This document shows positions 44,070-52,754 of a stretch of 64,000 bases of DNA, one piece after another. The notes beneath the pieces were generated by a model, which made no database searches, was not told the DNA's origin, and worked only from the letters and a program-made list of their open reading frames with translations. A program made the translations under genes and the position numbers. Positions within the stretch are counted from its first letter, which is position 1. Each line of letters starts with the position of its first letter. The stretch is taken from positions 62,001 through 126,000 of the forward strand of contig NZ_WASP01000002.1 of NCBI RefSeq assembly GCF_009712225.1, in the 5' to 3' direction. This stretch comes from Desulfovibrio sp. (GTDB lineage Bacteria > Desulfobacterota > Desulfovibrionia > Desulfovibrionales > Desulfovibrionaceae).

Positions 44070-45389
44070 ATGAAGAACAACCATTCCTGTCAGGCTGGCC
44101 AAGAGGCGGCGCAAACTCCCGCCGCCGCCGAAAGCAGCGCTTCCGGATTCAACCGCACGCGTTCCAAGCTCGCCTTTGATCGGCTTGTGGAAATGGGAGC
44201 CAAGATGGGGATGGAAAATCCTCTGTTTCTTTGCCACGAACGTGCGGCCAAGGCCACCACGTTTATTGCTGGCAAAGAATATCTCAACTTTTCCACATAC
44301 GATTATCTGGATATAAACGGGCATCCTGAAATTACCGCTGCCGTTGCCGAAGCCGCCGCCATCTATGGCACGTCGGCTGGCGCCAGCCGCCTTGTGGGTG
44401 GTGAGCGTCCGCCGCACCGCGAGCTTGAACAGGCTTTTGCCAAGCTGTATGGCGTGGAAGACTGCATTGCCTATGTGAGTGGGCACGCCACCAACGTCTC
44501 CACCCTGGGCTTTCTTTTTGGCCACCGTGACGCCATTTTCCATGACGGCCTAGCCCACAATTCGCTCGTGCAGGGTGCACGCCTTTCCAGTGCCACCCGT
44601 TATTCATACGCCCACAACGACTGCGACGCCCTTGAAGAACTGCTCAAGGCCAAGCGCGGCGAGCACAAGCGCGCCGTTATCGTTACCGAAGGCCTGTTCA
44701 GCATGGATGGCAACATCCCCGACCTGCCGCGTATCATCGAACTGAAAAAGCGCTATGACTGCATGCTGCTGGTGGACGAAGCCCACTCGCTGGGCGTGCT
44801 GGGCGCCACCGGGCGCGGCGCGCATGAATATTTTAATATCGATCCCACCGAAGTGGACATGTGGATGAGCACCCTCTCCAAGTCCATGTGCGGTTGCGGC
44901 GGCTTTATTGCCGGTCGCCACGAACTCATCGAGTTCCTCAAATACGGTTCACCGGGCTTTGTGTTCAGCGTGGGCATGCCCCCCATTATTGCCGTGGCCT
45001 GCCAGAAGGCCCTGGAAATCATGCTGCGTGAACCCGAACGGGTGCACAAGCTGCAAAGAATTTCCAAGTTTTTTATTGAATACGCCGCCAGCATCGGCCT
45101 TGATACGGGCGCGGCCCAAGGCTACGCGGTGGTTCCCGTCATGGTGGGTGACCCCATGGTTGCGGGCTTTTTGTCCAATGCGCTGTTCAAGCGCGGCATC
45201 TATGTGATGCCCATTACCTTCCCGGCTGTTAAGGAAGGCACAGACCGCCTGCGTTTCTTCCTCTCCGCCGCCCACAACGAAGACCACATCCGCCAGGCTC
45301 TCGACGCCGTGAAGGAAGAAATTCCCAAGGCCTGGGCCATTGTGGACGACTACAAGCGCCAGCACGCCAACGAGGGCGGCGAAGCGTAA
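44070..45389 (+). CDS. Alpha-oxoamine synthase (PLP-dependent, SPT/KBL/BioF family)
   Basis: 439 residues. These enzymes condense an amino acid with an acyl thioester, releasing CO2, to give an alpha-amino ketone. PLP features: ERPPHRELEQAFAKLYG, HDGLAHNSLVQGARLS, TEGLFSMDGNIPDL, LLVDEAHSLGVLG (Asp236, His239) and the Schiff-base Lys271 in STLSKSMCGCGGFIAG. An N-terminal extension of about 30 residues, rich in Ala/Ser, precedes the fold. The Cys-rich SMCGCGG after the Lys is unusual. Linkage to an AT-ACP protein rather than biotin genes points to a sphingoid-like or polyketide role, using acyl-ACP. Ribosome site GAGG. First gene of the rightward transcript. Confidence 0.85.
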   Translation: MKNNHSCQAGQEAAQTPAAAESSASGFNRTRSKLAFDRLVEMGAKMGMENPLFLCHERAAKATTFIAGKEYLNFSTYDYLDINGHPEITAAVAEAAAIYGTSAGASRLVGGERPPHRELEQAFAKLYGVEDCIAYVSGHATNVSTLGFLFGHRDAIFHDGLAHNSLVQGARLSSATRYSYAHNDCDALEELLKAKRGEHKRAVIVTEGLFSMDGNIPDLPRIIELKKRYDCMLLVDEAHSLGVLGATGRGAHEYFNIDPTEVDMWMSTLSKSMCGCGGFIAGRHELIEFLKYGSPGFVFSVGMPPIIAVACQKALEIMLREPERVHKLQRISKFFIEYAASIGLDTGAAQGYAVVPVMVGDPMVAGFLSNALFKRGIYVMPITFPAVKEGTDRLRFFLSAAHNEDHIRQALDAVKEEIPKAWAIVDDYKRQHANEGGEA

Positions 45390-45425
45390 ATCCATTGCGA
45401 CCCGTGTGGTGGTCGAACTGTTGCC

Positions 45426-45451
45426 AGAGCGGGCGTTGAAACGCCCGCTCT
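45426..45451 (+). repeat. Intergenic hairpin downstream of the oxoamine synthase gene
   Basis: Perfect 10-bp inverted repeat AGAGCGGGCG/CGCCCGCTCT around TTGAAA, with no T tract after it. Possibly an mRNA-stabilising or processing element. Confidence 0.5.
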
Positions 45452-45520
45452 GCCGCCCAGCCAGGCGGCGAGATACGGCCTGTTCGCTTTTTCTGGGTAG
45501 GCGGTGTGATCGTCTGCCAT

Positions 45521-45548
45521 GCCGGGCCTTTTGGCCCGGCTCTTGTTT
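45521..45548 (+). terminator. Terminator-like hairpin just before the first glycosyltransferase
   Basis: Perfect 8-bp stem GCCGGGCC/GGCCCGGC with a TTTT loop, followed by TCTTGTTT, ending only about five bases before the ribosome site of the next gene. It may reduce read-through from the oxoamine synthase gene. Confidence 0.5.
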
Positions 45549-45563
45549 GCTCTGGAGAAAACC

Positions 45564-46931
45564 ATGACGCACATTACAGGCGCAGATGCAGATGAAGGCG
45601 CATCAAAGCAGATGCCTGAAGATCTGCCGCTTATCGCATACGTTCTGCTTTGGTTTCCCCTTTCCTCCGAAACCTTTATTTTTCGCGAGGTCGTGCAGCT
45701 CATGGCGCGCGGCCTGCCCATTCGCGCATACACCATGTATGGCAAAAGCCTGAGTGGCTGCAGCGAAGAAATGCGCAACTTTCCCGGTCCGGTCGAACGC
45801 TTTGGAGTTGGTGGCACACTGCGCATCATCAAGGCATTTTTGAGGGCGCTTTCCGGCAACCCGCTCAAGGTCTGGAACCTCATGCGCAAGGGCTTTTTTC
45901 GCCGTATGCGCAACATGGAATCACTGGGCGAAAACCTGTGGTGCTTTATGGCGGGCTTTCTGCTTGCCGAGCTCTGCATGCGTGACGGCGTCAAGCTGAT
46001 CCATTCACCCTGGGCCAACGGACCCGCCACGGCGGCCTGGGTGGCCTCGCGTCTCACTGGCATTCCCTTTGCTTTCACAGGCCGCGCTGGCGACATCTAC
46101 CCACAAGATGGCCTGCTACACGAAAAATCCGCCGACGCCCTGTTTATCCGCACCAACAACCACGCCAACGTAAACTGGCTGCGCAGTTTCTGCCCTGCAG
46201 GGCAGGAAGAAAAAGTGCACGCCATCTATAACAGCCTTACCTTCACGCCCAAGGGTCAGTGCGCCGTCAGCATGCGCCCCCCTTACCGTTTGCTTGCCGT
46301 GGGCCGGTTTGCGCGCACCAAGGGATTTCCTGACCTGCTCTCCGCCATGGCCCGCCTCCAGCGCGAGAATGTGCCCGTGAGCCTCACACTTGTGGGCGAT
46401 GGCCGCTGGCGGCTCAAGCTCAAAAGCATGCGCGACCGTATGGGCTTGCAGAATATTGTGCACATGCCCGGTTTTATCCCGCACGATCAAATATGCGGCT
46501 ACATGCTGGACCACGACATGCTCATCATGCCAAGCGTTGTGCACAGCAACGGCGACCGTGACGGCATCCCCAACGTGATCATGGAAGCGCTGTCGCACCG
46601 CATGCCCGTCATTGCCACCGATGTTTGTGGCATCTCCGAGGTTATCATCAACGGAGAAACAGGCATGCTCACACCCCAGCGCGACCCGCACGCGCTGGCC
46701 GATGCCGTGCGCCACATGGTTGAAGACCGCGAGCATGCGAGCCGCATGGCCGAGGCAGGGAGGGCCCGGGTGGAAAAGATGTTTGACCGCGAAAACAACA
46801 TTTCCGCACTGCTGCGCCTGTATGTTGATGAAAGCCGCCAGTACTGGCGTACCACTGGCGGCAGGGGCGACAGCCAAGCTGCTGGCAGCATCCATACCCC
46901 CTTGGGTTCGGGAGCGGCAGGTCACGCATGA
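45564..46931 (+). CDS. Glycosyltransferase, family 4 type (paralogue 1)
   Basis: 455 residues from the ATG at 45564 (ribosome site GGAG). GT-B fold: the N-half opens IAYVLLWFPLSSETFIFREV, the C-half has LLAVGRFARTKGFPDLL, LVGDGRW and the donor-binding HSNGDRDGIPNVIMEAL with the EX7E-type acidic pair, then VIATDVCGISEVI. It transfers a sugar from a nucleotide-sugar donor, probably at the cytoplasmic membrane face. It is clearly related to the gene at 48062-49405. The stop overlaps the next ATG by four bases. Confidence 0.88.
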   Translation: MTHITGADADEGASKQMPEDLPLIAYVLLWFPLSSETFIFREVVQLMARGLPIRAYTMYGKSLSGCSEEMRNFPGPVERFGVGGTLRIIKAFLRALSGNPLKVWNLMRKGFFRRMRNMESLGENLWCFMAGFLLAELCMRDGVKLIHSPWANGPATAAWVASRLTGIPFAFTGRAGDIYPQDGLLHEKSADALFIRTNNHANVNWLRSFCPAGQEEKVHAIYNSLTFTPKGQCAVSMRPPYRLLAVGRFARTKGFPDLLSAMARLQRENVPVSLTLVGDGRWRLKLKSMRDRMGLQNIVHMPGFIPHDQICGYMLDHDMLIMPSVVHSNGDRDGIPNVIMEALSHRMPVIATDVCGISEVIINGETGMLTPQRDPHALADAVRHMVEDREHASRMAEAGRARVEKMFDRENNISALLRLYVDESRQYWRTTGGRGDSQAAGSIHTPLGSGAAGHA

Positions 46932-47947
46932 GCCCGAGGCAGCCGCTCTACCTGGTCGTTAGCCTGGATGTCGAGGAGGAAGGGCTCTTTGGCGGTCAAT
47001 ATGCCCGCCGGGGATTTTCCACCCGCAACACCTCCAGCCTGAAAGACCTGGTGCCCCTGTGCGGCATGGGAATTCGCCCGACCTTGTTTTGCGCCCACAG
47101 CGTCCTGGCCGACCCGGCCTCACGCGATACCTTGATCTGGCTGCGCGATGAGCACAAGGCCGAAATAGGCGCGCATCTGCACCACTGGAACACACCGCCG
47201 CTGACGCTGGACGGTACGGACCAAAGCCTGTCCGACACGGCGGCCCGGGTTCCCGCCGTCGATGTGCCAGACGCGCTTTTTTCCGCAAAACTTGCTTCGC
47301 TCATGGAAGCGGGCAAGGCCCTTAAAGGCCAGCCCATGACGTCTTTCCGCATGGGCAGGTGGGATCTGCACCGTAATCACTGGCCTCTGCTTGCCGCTGC
47401 GGGCATTCTTTGTGACGCCTCGGTGCGCCCCCTGCACTGCGCCGAATCGCCCAGACTTGGGCCAGACCACTTTGACGCCCCCGGCAATCCCTACTGGGTG
47501 ACCACGGGCCAGAACAGAATTTTTGAAGTTCCGCTTACGGTGACGCCGTTGTTGCCGCAGCTTCCGGGGCTCATACGGTCCTTGCCCGCCTCTCTTGCCG
47601 CCCGTGCGCGCGCCAGCCTCAAAACATGGGGGGCGCTGGCCCTGTTGCCCGTCTACCACCCCCTGTGGGCCATGCGCGCTGTCACAAAGCTGTATGCGGC
47701 GCGCGGTGGACGCGTACTATCCCTGACCTGGCATTCGTCCGAGATGATGCCTGGTTGCACCCCCCACCTGCCAGATGCCGCAGCGGTAAAGAAGTTTACT
47801 GCCAAGGTTGGCCACTGGCTCGACTGGCTGCACCGCAATTACAGCGTGTGCTGCCTGACCATGGACGAGCTGCGTCGTGAGCTGGGTTCCACTGCTCCCA
47901 CACCCGAGGGCAGAGGCGACTGGACGTATGCCGAAGCAAGCCCTTAA
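46928..47947 (+). CDS. NodB-like polysaccharide deacetylase family protein
   Basis: 339 residues. Glycoside hydrolase/deacetylase fold: LYLVVSLDVEEEG near the start gives an Asp-x-Glu, and IGAHLHHWNTPP supplies the paired His expected to bind metal; a later segment SFRMGRWDLHRNHW and LTWHSSEMMPG complete the barrel pattern. It likely removes an N- or O-acetyl group from a sugar. Its ATG overlaps the stop of the upstream glycosyltransferase (ATGA), so the two are coupled. No signal peptide, which suggests action on a lipid-linked intermediate in the cytoplasm. Confidence 0.75.
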   Translation: MSPRQPLYLVVSLDVEEEGLFGGQYARRGFSTRNTSSLKDLVPLCGMGIRPTLFCAHSVLADPASRDTLIWLRDEHKAEIGAHLHHWNTPPLTLDGTDQSLSDTAARVPAVDVPDALFSAKLASLMEAGKALKGQPMTSFRMGRWDLHRNHWPLLAAAGILCDASVRPLHCAESPRLGPDHFDAPGNPYWVTTGQNRIFEVPLTVTPLLPQLPGLIRSLPASLAARARASLKTWGALALLPVYHPLWAMRAVTKLYAARGGRVLSLTWHSSEMMPGCTPHLPDAAAVKKFTAKVGHWLDWLHRNYSVCCLTMDELRRELGSTAPTPEGRGDWTYAEASP

Positions 47948-48061
47948 AAAATCAGTTTCAGTAATCAAAAAATATAGTTATTGACCATATCGAACAGAGA
48001 TGCGGAACAGGGCCAATACCCAGCAACCAGCTGAGAAAGCCTGCCGCCCTTGGAGAAAACC

Positions 48062-49405
48062 ATGCCGGAAACCAGCACCCAGGCCTCCCGTCCCGCTTTC
48101 AAAACGGGCTTGCCGCATGTGGCCTATGTTCTGCTGTGGTATCCCTTGTTCACACAGCCCTTTATTTTTCGAGAAGTAGAAGGCCTCAAAGGTCTGCTGC
48201 CGCTTTCGGTCTACAGCCTGTATGGCCCCAACCTGCGCCACTGTTCCAACGAAATGCGCGCAGTGGCGGGTGAAACCCATACCTACGGTATGCGCGCGCT
48301 GGGGCGTGTGCTTGGCGAATGCTTTCGCCAGATACTGCTGCACCCCCTGCGCACCGGCCGGCTCTTCCGCAAGGCGATCTTTCGCCACTGGCGCAGCTGG
48401 GAAACCCTGGGTGAAAACCTGTGGGCCTTCTGCGCTGGCATGTATCTGGGCCGCCTGTTCAAGGATGCTGGCATAGACATGATTTACGCGCCCTGGCCGC
48501 GTGGCACGGCCACCGCAGCCTGGGTTGCCTCGCAGATAGCTGGAGTACCCTTTGCCACTGCCGCGCGCGGCGACAACCTCGAACCAGCCGACCCCGATCT
48601 TGGCGACAAGCTCACTGCAGCTTTCTTTGTGCGTGCCAACAACGTGGCCGACAAAAAACGCATTGAAGTGTTTGACAGGGGTCAGGCACTGGGCAAGGTT
48701 GAGCTTATCTACAACAGCCTTACCCTGCCCCCCCTGCCTGCGAAGAACGATTCCGCAGAGCCCCCGGCCCAGCCCCGGGAGCAGGCTCCCATGGAACGGC
48801 CCGTGCGCCTGCTGGCGCTTGGCCGTTTTGACGTCACCAAGGGCTTTGACGTGCTTATCAAGGCCTGCGGCATTCTGCGCGACAAGGGGCTTGATTTCAG
48901 ACTGACCCTTGCGGGCGGCGGCGGCGCAGTAATGGGTCTTGGCCGCATGGAAGCGGAAATTCTGCGCCTGCGCGAAAACCTGCAGCTGGAAGACCGTGTG
49001 CTGCTGCCGGGCATCATCTCGCACAACGAGCTGCCGCGCATACTGGCCGAGCACGACATCTTTGCCGCGCCCTGCGTTGTGCACGAATCTGGCCGCCGCG
49101 ACGGCATCCCCAACACGGTTATCGAAGCCCTTGCCTACGGTCTGCCCGTGGTAAGCACCACGGTCAACGCCCTGCCGGAAGTAGTTATTGACGGTAAAAC
49201 CGGCCTTGCGGTGCCCCCCAACAATCCGGAAGCCCTGGCCGAGGCGCTGTTGCGCCTTGCGGACAACGCCCCCCTGGCACAGACCCTGGCCCTCAACGGC
49301 AAGCACCTTGCGGCAGACATGTTTGATCCCACCCGCAACAATCAGCGGCTGGCGGATATTTTTATCAAACATTATACGATCTGGAAGCGGTCATGTGCGG
49401 CATAG
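48062..49405 (+). CDS. Glycosyltransferase, family 4 type (paralogue 2)
   Basis: 447 residues from the ATG at 48062, preceded by the same GGAGAAAACC leader as paralogue 1. GT-B fold: VAYVLLWYPLFTQPFIFREVE, WPRGTATAAWVASQIAGVPFA, LLALGRFDVTKGFDVLI, LAGGGGAVMG and HESGRRDGIPNTVIEALAYG. It shares the GENLW-x-F segment and the TAAWVAS segment with the gene at 45564-46931, so the pair arose by duplication. An acidic/Pro insertion lies between the two lobes (residues about 220-245). The 3' end overlaps the asnB-like gene by 13 bases. Confidence 0.88.
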   Translation: MPETSTQASRPAFKTGLPHVAYVLLWYPLFTQPFIFREVEGLKGLLPLSVYSLYGPNLRHCSNEMRAVAGETHTYGMRALGRVLGECFRQILLHPLRTGRLFRKAIFRHWRSWETLGENLWAFCAGMYLGRLFKDAGIDMIYAPWPRGTATAAWVASQIAGVPFATAARGDNLEPADPDLGDKLTAAFFVRANNVADKKRIEVFDRGQALGKVELIYNSLTLPPLPAKNDSAEPPAQPREQAPMERPVRLLALGRFDVTKGFDVLIKACGILRDKGLDFRLTLAGGGGAVMGLGRMEAEILRLRENLQLEDRVLLPGIISHNELPRILAEHDIFAAPCVVHESGRRDGIPNTVIEALAYGLPVVSTTVNALPEVVIDGKTGLAVPPNNPEALAEALLRLADNAPLAQTLALNGKHLAADMFDPTRNNQRLADIFIKHYTIWKRSCAA

Positions 49406-51309
49406 CAGGCATCTGTCAGATAGACGCCACCCCCCTCACGCCTGAGGCAGGGCAATGGGTCAAGACCATGACCGACCGCATGGCCCATCGTGGTCCCGAC
49501 GGCGAGGGCCAGTGGAGTCGCGGGCCGGTGTGCCTGGGGCACAGACGGCTTTCCATTATCGACCTTTCCGGCGGCGGGCAGCCCATGCACAGCGCCGATG
49601 AGCAACTGACCGTCACCTTCAATGGCGAAATCTACAACTATGCCGAACTCAAGGAACAGCTGACCGCCCTCGGTGGCCGCTTTCAGACCAGTTCCGATAC
49701 CGAAGTCATTCTTGAGGGCTACCGCATCTGGGGCCCGGACTGCCTTGCGCGCTTTGACGGCATGTTTGCCTTTGCCCTGTGGGACAACCATCAGCGCCGC
49801 CTGTTCTGCGCGCGCGACCGCTTTGGCAAAAAACCCTTTTTTTACACCGTACAGCACGGCAGACTCTACTTTGCCTCCGAGCTCACAGGCCTTGAACAGC
49901 TCAAACACCTGACCCTGAGCACCGACCCACAGGCCATCATGCGCTATCTGGCCTATGAGTACGTGCCCACGCCCAACAGTATGTACAGCGAGGTGCAAAG
50001 CCTGCCCCCAGCCCACATGCTGCTGGTGCAGGAAGGCGGCGTGCGCATTGCCAGATACTGGGATATGCCCGTGCCCGACGAATCAGACCGCCGCAGCGAC
50101 GAAGAGTTGTGCGAAGAACTGCGCAATCTTCTGGCGCGGGGCGTGCGCCGCCGCATGGTCAGCGACGTGCCGCTGGGCGTCTTTCTTTCCGGCGGCATCG
50201 ATTCCTCCATCGTGGCCGGGCTTATGGCACGCCAGTCGTCAACACCCATCAAGACATTTTCCATCGGCTTTACCGAGGCCAGTTACGATGAGTCACACTA
50301 TGCCCGCATAGTGGCCAAGGCCTTTGCCACAGACCACCACGAGCGCGTGCTCTCGGCCGAGGAATGCGCAGATACCCTGCCAGGCATCATCAGCCGTATG
50401 GATGTGCCCATGGCCGATGCCTCTGTTGCTCCCACATGGCTGCTTTCGGGCGTTACGCGCGAAAAGGTCACGGTGGCTCTGGGCGGCGACGGCGCCGACG
50501 AGCTGTGGGCCGGCTATGAGCATTACATCGGTTTCAAGATTGCCCAGTGGTACAACGCCGCTCCGGCAGCCCTGCGCAAGGGCGTCATTGAACCGCTGGC
50601 TGGCATGCTGCCCTCCTCCGCCGGGTATATCAACCCGCGCCTTGCGGTTGCTACCTTTTTGCGTGCTGCCAACGCCCCGGCCTGGCAGCGCGTGCAGACC
50701 ATGCTTACGGCCTTTACGCCCGACATGCAGGAATCCGTTCTTGATGCGGACTTCAAGGCACAACAGCCCGGTTTTCTCGCACCCGAGGCACTTTTTGCCC
50801 CCACCCGCGAGCAGTACGAGCACTGGCAGCCCCAGGGTGCGGCCTCGCCTCTGGCACGGGCCTTCCATGTGTACGCCCGCCAGTTCATGCTCGACGACAT
50901 TCTGGTCAAGGTTGACCGCTGCTCCATGCTTCACAGCCTTGAGGTTCGTGCACCATTCCTCGACAAGGATGTTGCGGAATTTGCCGCCCGCCTGCCTGTC
51001 AGCAAAAAGCTGCATGGCTTCAAGCGCAAGTGGCTGCTCAAAAAAGCCTTTGCCGAGCTGCTGCCAGACGAAATCCTGTACCGCAACAAGCGCGGTTTCC
51101 AGATTCCCGTGGCCCAGTGGCTGCGGGGCCGCATGCGTCCGCTCATGGAAGACCTGCTGGGCGAAAGCGCACTGAAGGCCCAGGGCATCTTTAATTACAA
51201 GGCGGTGCGCGCCCTGATGGACGAGCACGTCTCTGGCCGGTCCGACCTGCGCAAGCCGCTGTGGACCCTGCTGGTGTTCCAGCTCTGGTGGCGCGCGCGC
51301 CATCCCTGA
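49393..51309 (+). CDS. Asparagine synthase (glutamine-hydrolysing) family amidotransferase
   Basis: 638 residues, cytoplasmic. N-terminal class II glutaminase with catalytic Cys2 (MCGIAGICQ), MAHRGPDGEG and FNGEIYNYAEL; C-terminal synthetase with the ATP loop FLSGGIDSS and GGDGADELWAGYEHY. It makes an amide from a carboxylate with Gln and ATP. Its position at the end of a glycosyltransferase cluster suggests that it amidates a sugar acid or the aminolipid rather than making free asparagine, but the family alone does not decide. The ATG is preceded by GGAAG and overlaps the upstream glycosyltransferase. Confidence 0.85.
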   Translation: MCGIAGICQIDATPLTPEAGQWVKTMTDRMAHRGPDGEGQWSRGPVCLGHRRLSIIDLSGGGQPMHSADEQLTVTFNGEIYNYAELKEQLTALGGRFQTSSDTEVILEGYRIWGPDCLARFDGMFAFALWDNHQRRLFCARDRFGKKPFFYTVQHGRLYFASELTGLEQLKHLTLSTDPQAIMRYLAYEYVPTPNSMYSEVQSLPPAHMLLVQEGGVRIARYWDMPVPDESDRRSDEELCEELRNLLARGVRRRMVSDVPLGVFLSGGIDSSIVAGLMARQSSTPIKTFSIGFTEASYDESHYARIVAKAFATDHHERVLSAEECADTLPGIISRMDVPMADASVAPTWLLSGVTREKVTVALGGDGADELWAGYEHYIGFKIAQWYNAAPAALRKGVIEPLAGMLPSSAGYINPRLAVATFLRAANAPAWQRVQTMLTAFTPDMQESVLDADFKAQQPGFLAPEALFAPTREQYEHWQPQGAASPLARAFHVYARQFMLDDILVKVDRCSMLHSLEVRAPFLDKDVAEFAARLPVSKKLHGFKRKWLLKKAFAELLPDEILYRNKRGFQIPVAQWLRGRMRPLMEDLLGESALKAQGIFNYKAVRALMDEHVSGRSDLRKPLWTLLVFQLWWRARHP

Positions 51310-51320
51310 TGCCTGTCTTC

Positions 51321-51348
51321 TTGCCACCACGCCCAGAGTGCTTATAAT
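51321..51348 (+). promoter_or_regulatory. Sigma-70 promoter of htpX
   Basis: TTGCCA (51321-51326), 16-nt spacer, perfect TATAAT (51343-51348). The leader then contains GCGGC-N7-GCCGC (51360-51376), a small hairpin ahead of the GAGG ribosome site. Confidence 0.75.
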
Positions 51349-51401
51349 GTAAGAAGCATGCGGCAATAACCGCCGCAAAATATTGCTTGTGAGGAAAACG
51401 C

Positions 51402-52262
51402 ATGACCAGCCAGATCAAGACTGTTCTTCTGCTTGCCCTGCTTTCCGCCATCATAATATTGCTCGGTGGCCTGATGGGTGGCCGCACTGGCGTGATACTC
51501 GCCTTTGGCCTTGCCCTGCTCATGAATGTTGGCAGTTACTGGTATTCTGACAAAATTGTGCTCTCCATGTACAACGCGCGCGAACTCGCGCCAGAAGAAG
51601 CCCCGTACCTGCATAAAATCGTTGAAGAACTCGCCCACAATGCGGGCATTCCCAAACCCCGCGTGTGCGTAGTGCCCGAAGAGGCCCCCAATGCCTTTGC
51701 CACGGGCCGCAACCCCGAAAACGCCGTGGTTGCCGTTACCGAGGGCATAATGCGCCTGCTCTCGCCCGAAGAACTGCGCGGCGTCGTGGCCCACGAAATC
51801 GGGCACATCGTCAACCGCGACATTCTCATTCAGACCATTGCGGGCGTCATGGGGTCTGCCATTGTGACCCTTGCCAATATTTTTCAGTTTACGGCCATCT
51901 TCGGCGGCAACCGTGACGAAGAAGGCGGTGGAACCAACCCCATTGCAGCCATTGCCATGGCGCTGCTGGCTCCCATGGCTGCAGGCCTTATCCAGATGGC
52001 CATATCGCGCTCGCGCGAGTATCTGGCCGACGACACCGGCGCAGAGCTGTGCGGCCAGCCGCTGGCCCTTGCTGGCGCGCTGAACAAGCTGGGCATGGCC
52101 AGCGGCCAGATTCCCATGCAGGAAGGCAACCCCAGTACGGAACAGATGTTCATTGTTACACCCATGTTCGCCCACGGCGGCATGGCAAGCCTCTTCAGCA
52201 CCCATCCGCCCCTGGAAGAACGCATCCAGCGCCTGCGCGCAATGGCTGCTTCCCGGCGCTGA
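51402..52262 (+). CDS. htpX: Membrane zinc metalloprotease HtpX
   Basis: 286 residues. Two N-terminal helices, then the M48 catalytic motif HEIGH (VVAHEIGHIVNRD), two further helices, and SREYLADDTGAELCG with the third zinc ligand Glu. It degrades misfolded membrane proteins together with FtsH. NAFATGRNPENAVVAVTEG is the conserved substrate-cleft segment. A clear promoter and the GAGG ribosome site precede the ATG. The lipoprotein gene follows after 23 bp. Confidence 0.95.
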   Translation: MTSQIKTVLLLALLSAIIILLGGLMGGRTGVILAFGLALLMNVGSYWYSDKIVLSMYNARELAPEEAPYLHKIVEELAHNAGIPKPRVCVVPEEAPNAFATGRNPENAVVAVTEGIMRLLSPEELRGVVAHEIGHIVNRDILIQTIAGVMGSAIVTLANIFQFTAIFGGNRDEEGGGTNPIAAIAMALLAPMAAGLIQMAISRSREYLADDTGAELCGQPLALAGALNKLGMASGQIPMQEGNPSTEQMFIVTPMFAHGGMASLFSTHPPLEERIQRLRAMAASRR

Positions 52263-52285
52263 AACCACAGCACATGAGGTCAATA

Positions 52286-52678
52286 ATGTACGCACGCCTT
52301 GTTTGCATTGCCCTGCTGGGTCTTGCGCTGTTAGCCTGTACCAAGGCCCAGCCCGCCCAGGAAGCTGCACCCGCCGCCCCTGTCGAGCCCTGCCCCTTTG
52401 TGTACACCTACGCACCGGGCAACTACATTGTTGATATCGCCAGCGGCTCGGAAGTGATTCTCGACCCCGGCGTGCAGGAATTTGACCTGTTCTGTTCACC
52501 GGGCGATGCCAGGGCCGCGGTAAACGAAGCTGTGCGTCTGGGTGTTTTGACAGAGGGCGACTGGCGTATTTATCGTGTTGAAGGTACCATGGAAGAAATT
52601 GGCCAGCGGCAGCGCAACAAGCAACACACGCTCACGCGCATGACCCAGATTGTCGACTGGGTGGCCGAGAACCTCTAG
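52286..52678 (+). CDS. Small secreted lipoprotein, unknown function
   Basis: 130 residues from the ATG at 52286 (GAGG six bases upstream). Signal peptide with lipobox LALLAC, lipid-anchored Cys near residue 18. After an Ala/Pro linker, one compact domain of about 95 residues includes CPFVYTYAPGNYIVDIASGSEVI and LFCSPGDARAAVNEAV; two Cys could form a disulfide. No catalytic motif recognised. Probably co-transcribed with htpX, suggesting envelope maintenance. An in-frame ATG at 52274 is less well placed. Confidence 0.68.
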   Translation: MYARLVCIALLGLALLACTKAQPAQEAAPAAPVEPCPFVYTYAPGNYIVDIASGSEVILDPGVQEFDLFCSPGDARAAVNEAVRLGVLTEGDWRIYRVEGTMEEIGQRQRNKQHTLTRMTQIVDWVAENL

Positions 52679-52701
52679 CCACCGTTCTTTTGCATACAAA
52701 C

Positions 52702-52740
52702 AAAAAATCCCGGCGTGTTACCGCGCCGGGATTTTTTATT
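52702..52740. terminator. Bidirectional terminator after the lipoprotein gene
   Basis: 14-nt arms 52702-52715 and 52724-52737 with an 8-nt loop; T runs on both strands. Confidence 0.9.
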
Positions 52741-52754
52741 TGCGGCTGGCAAAC

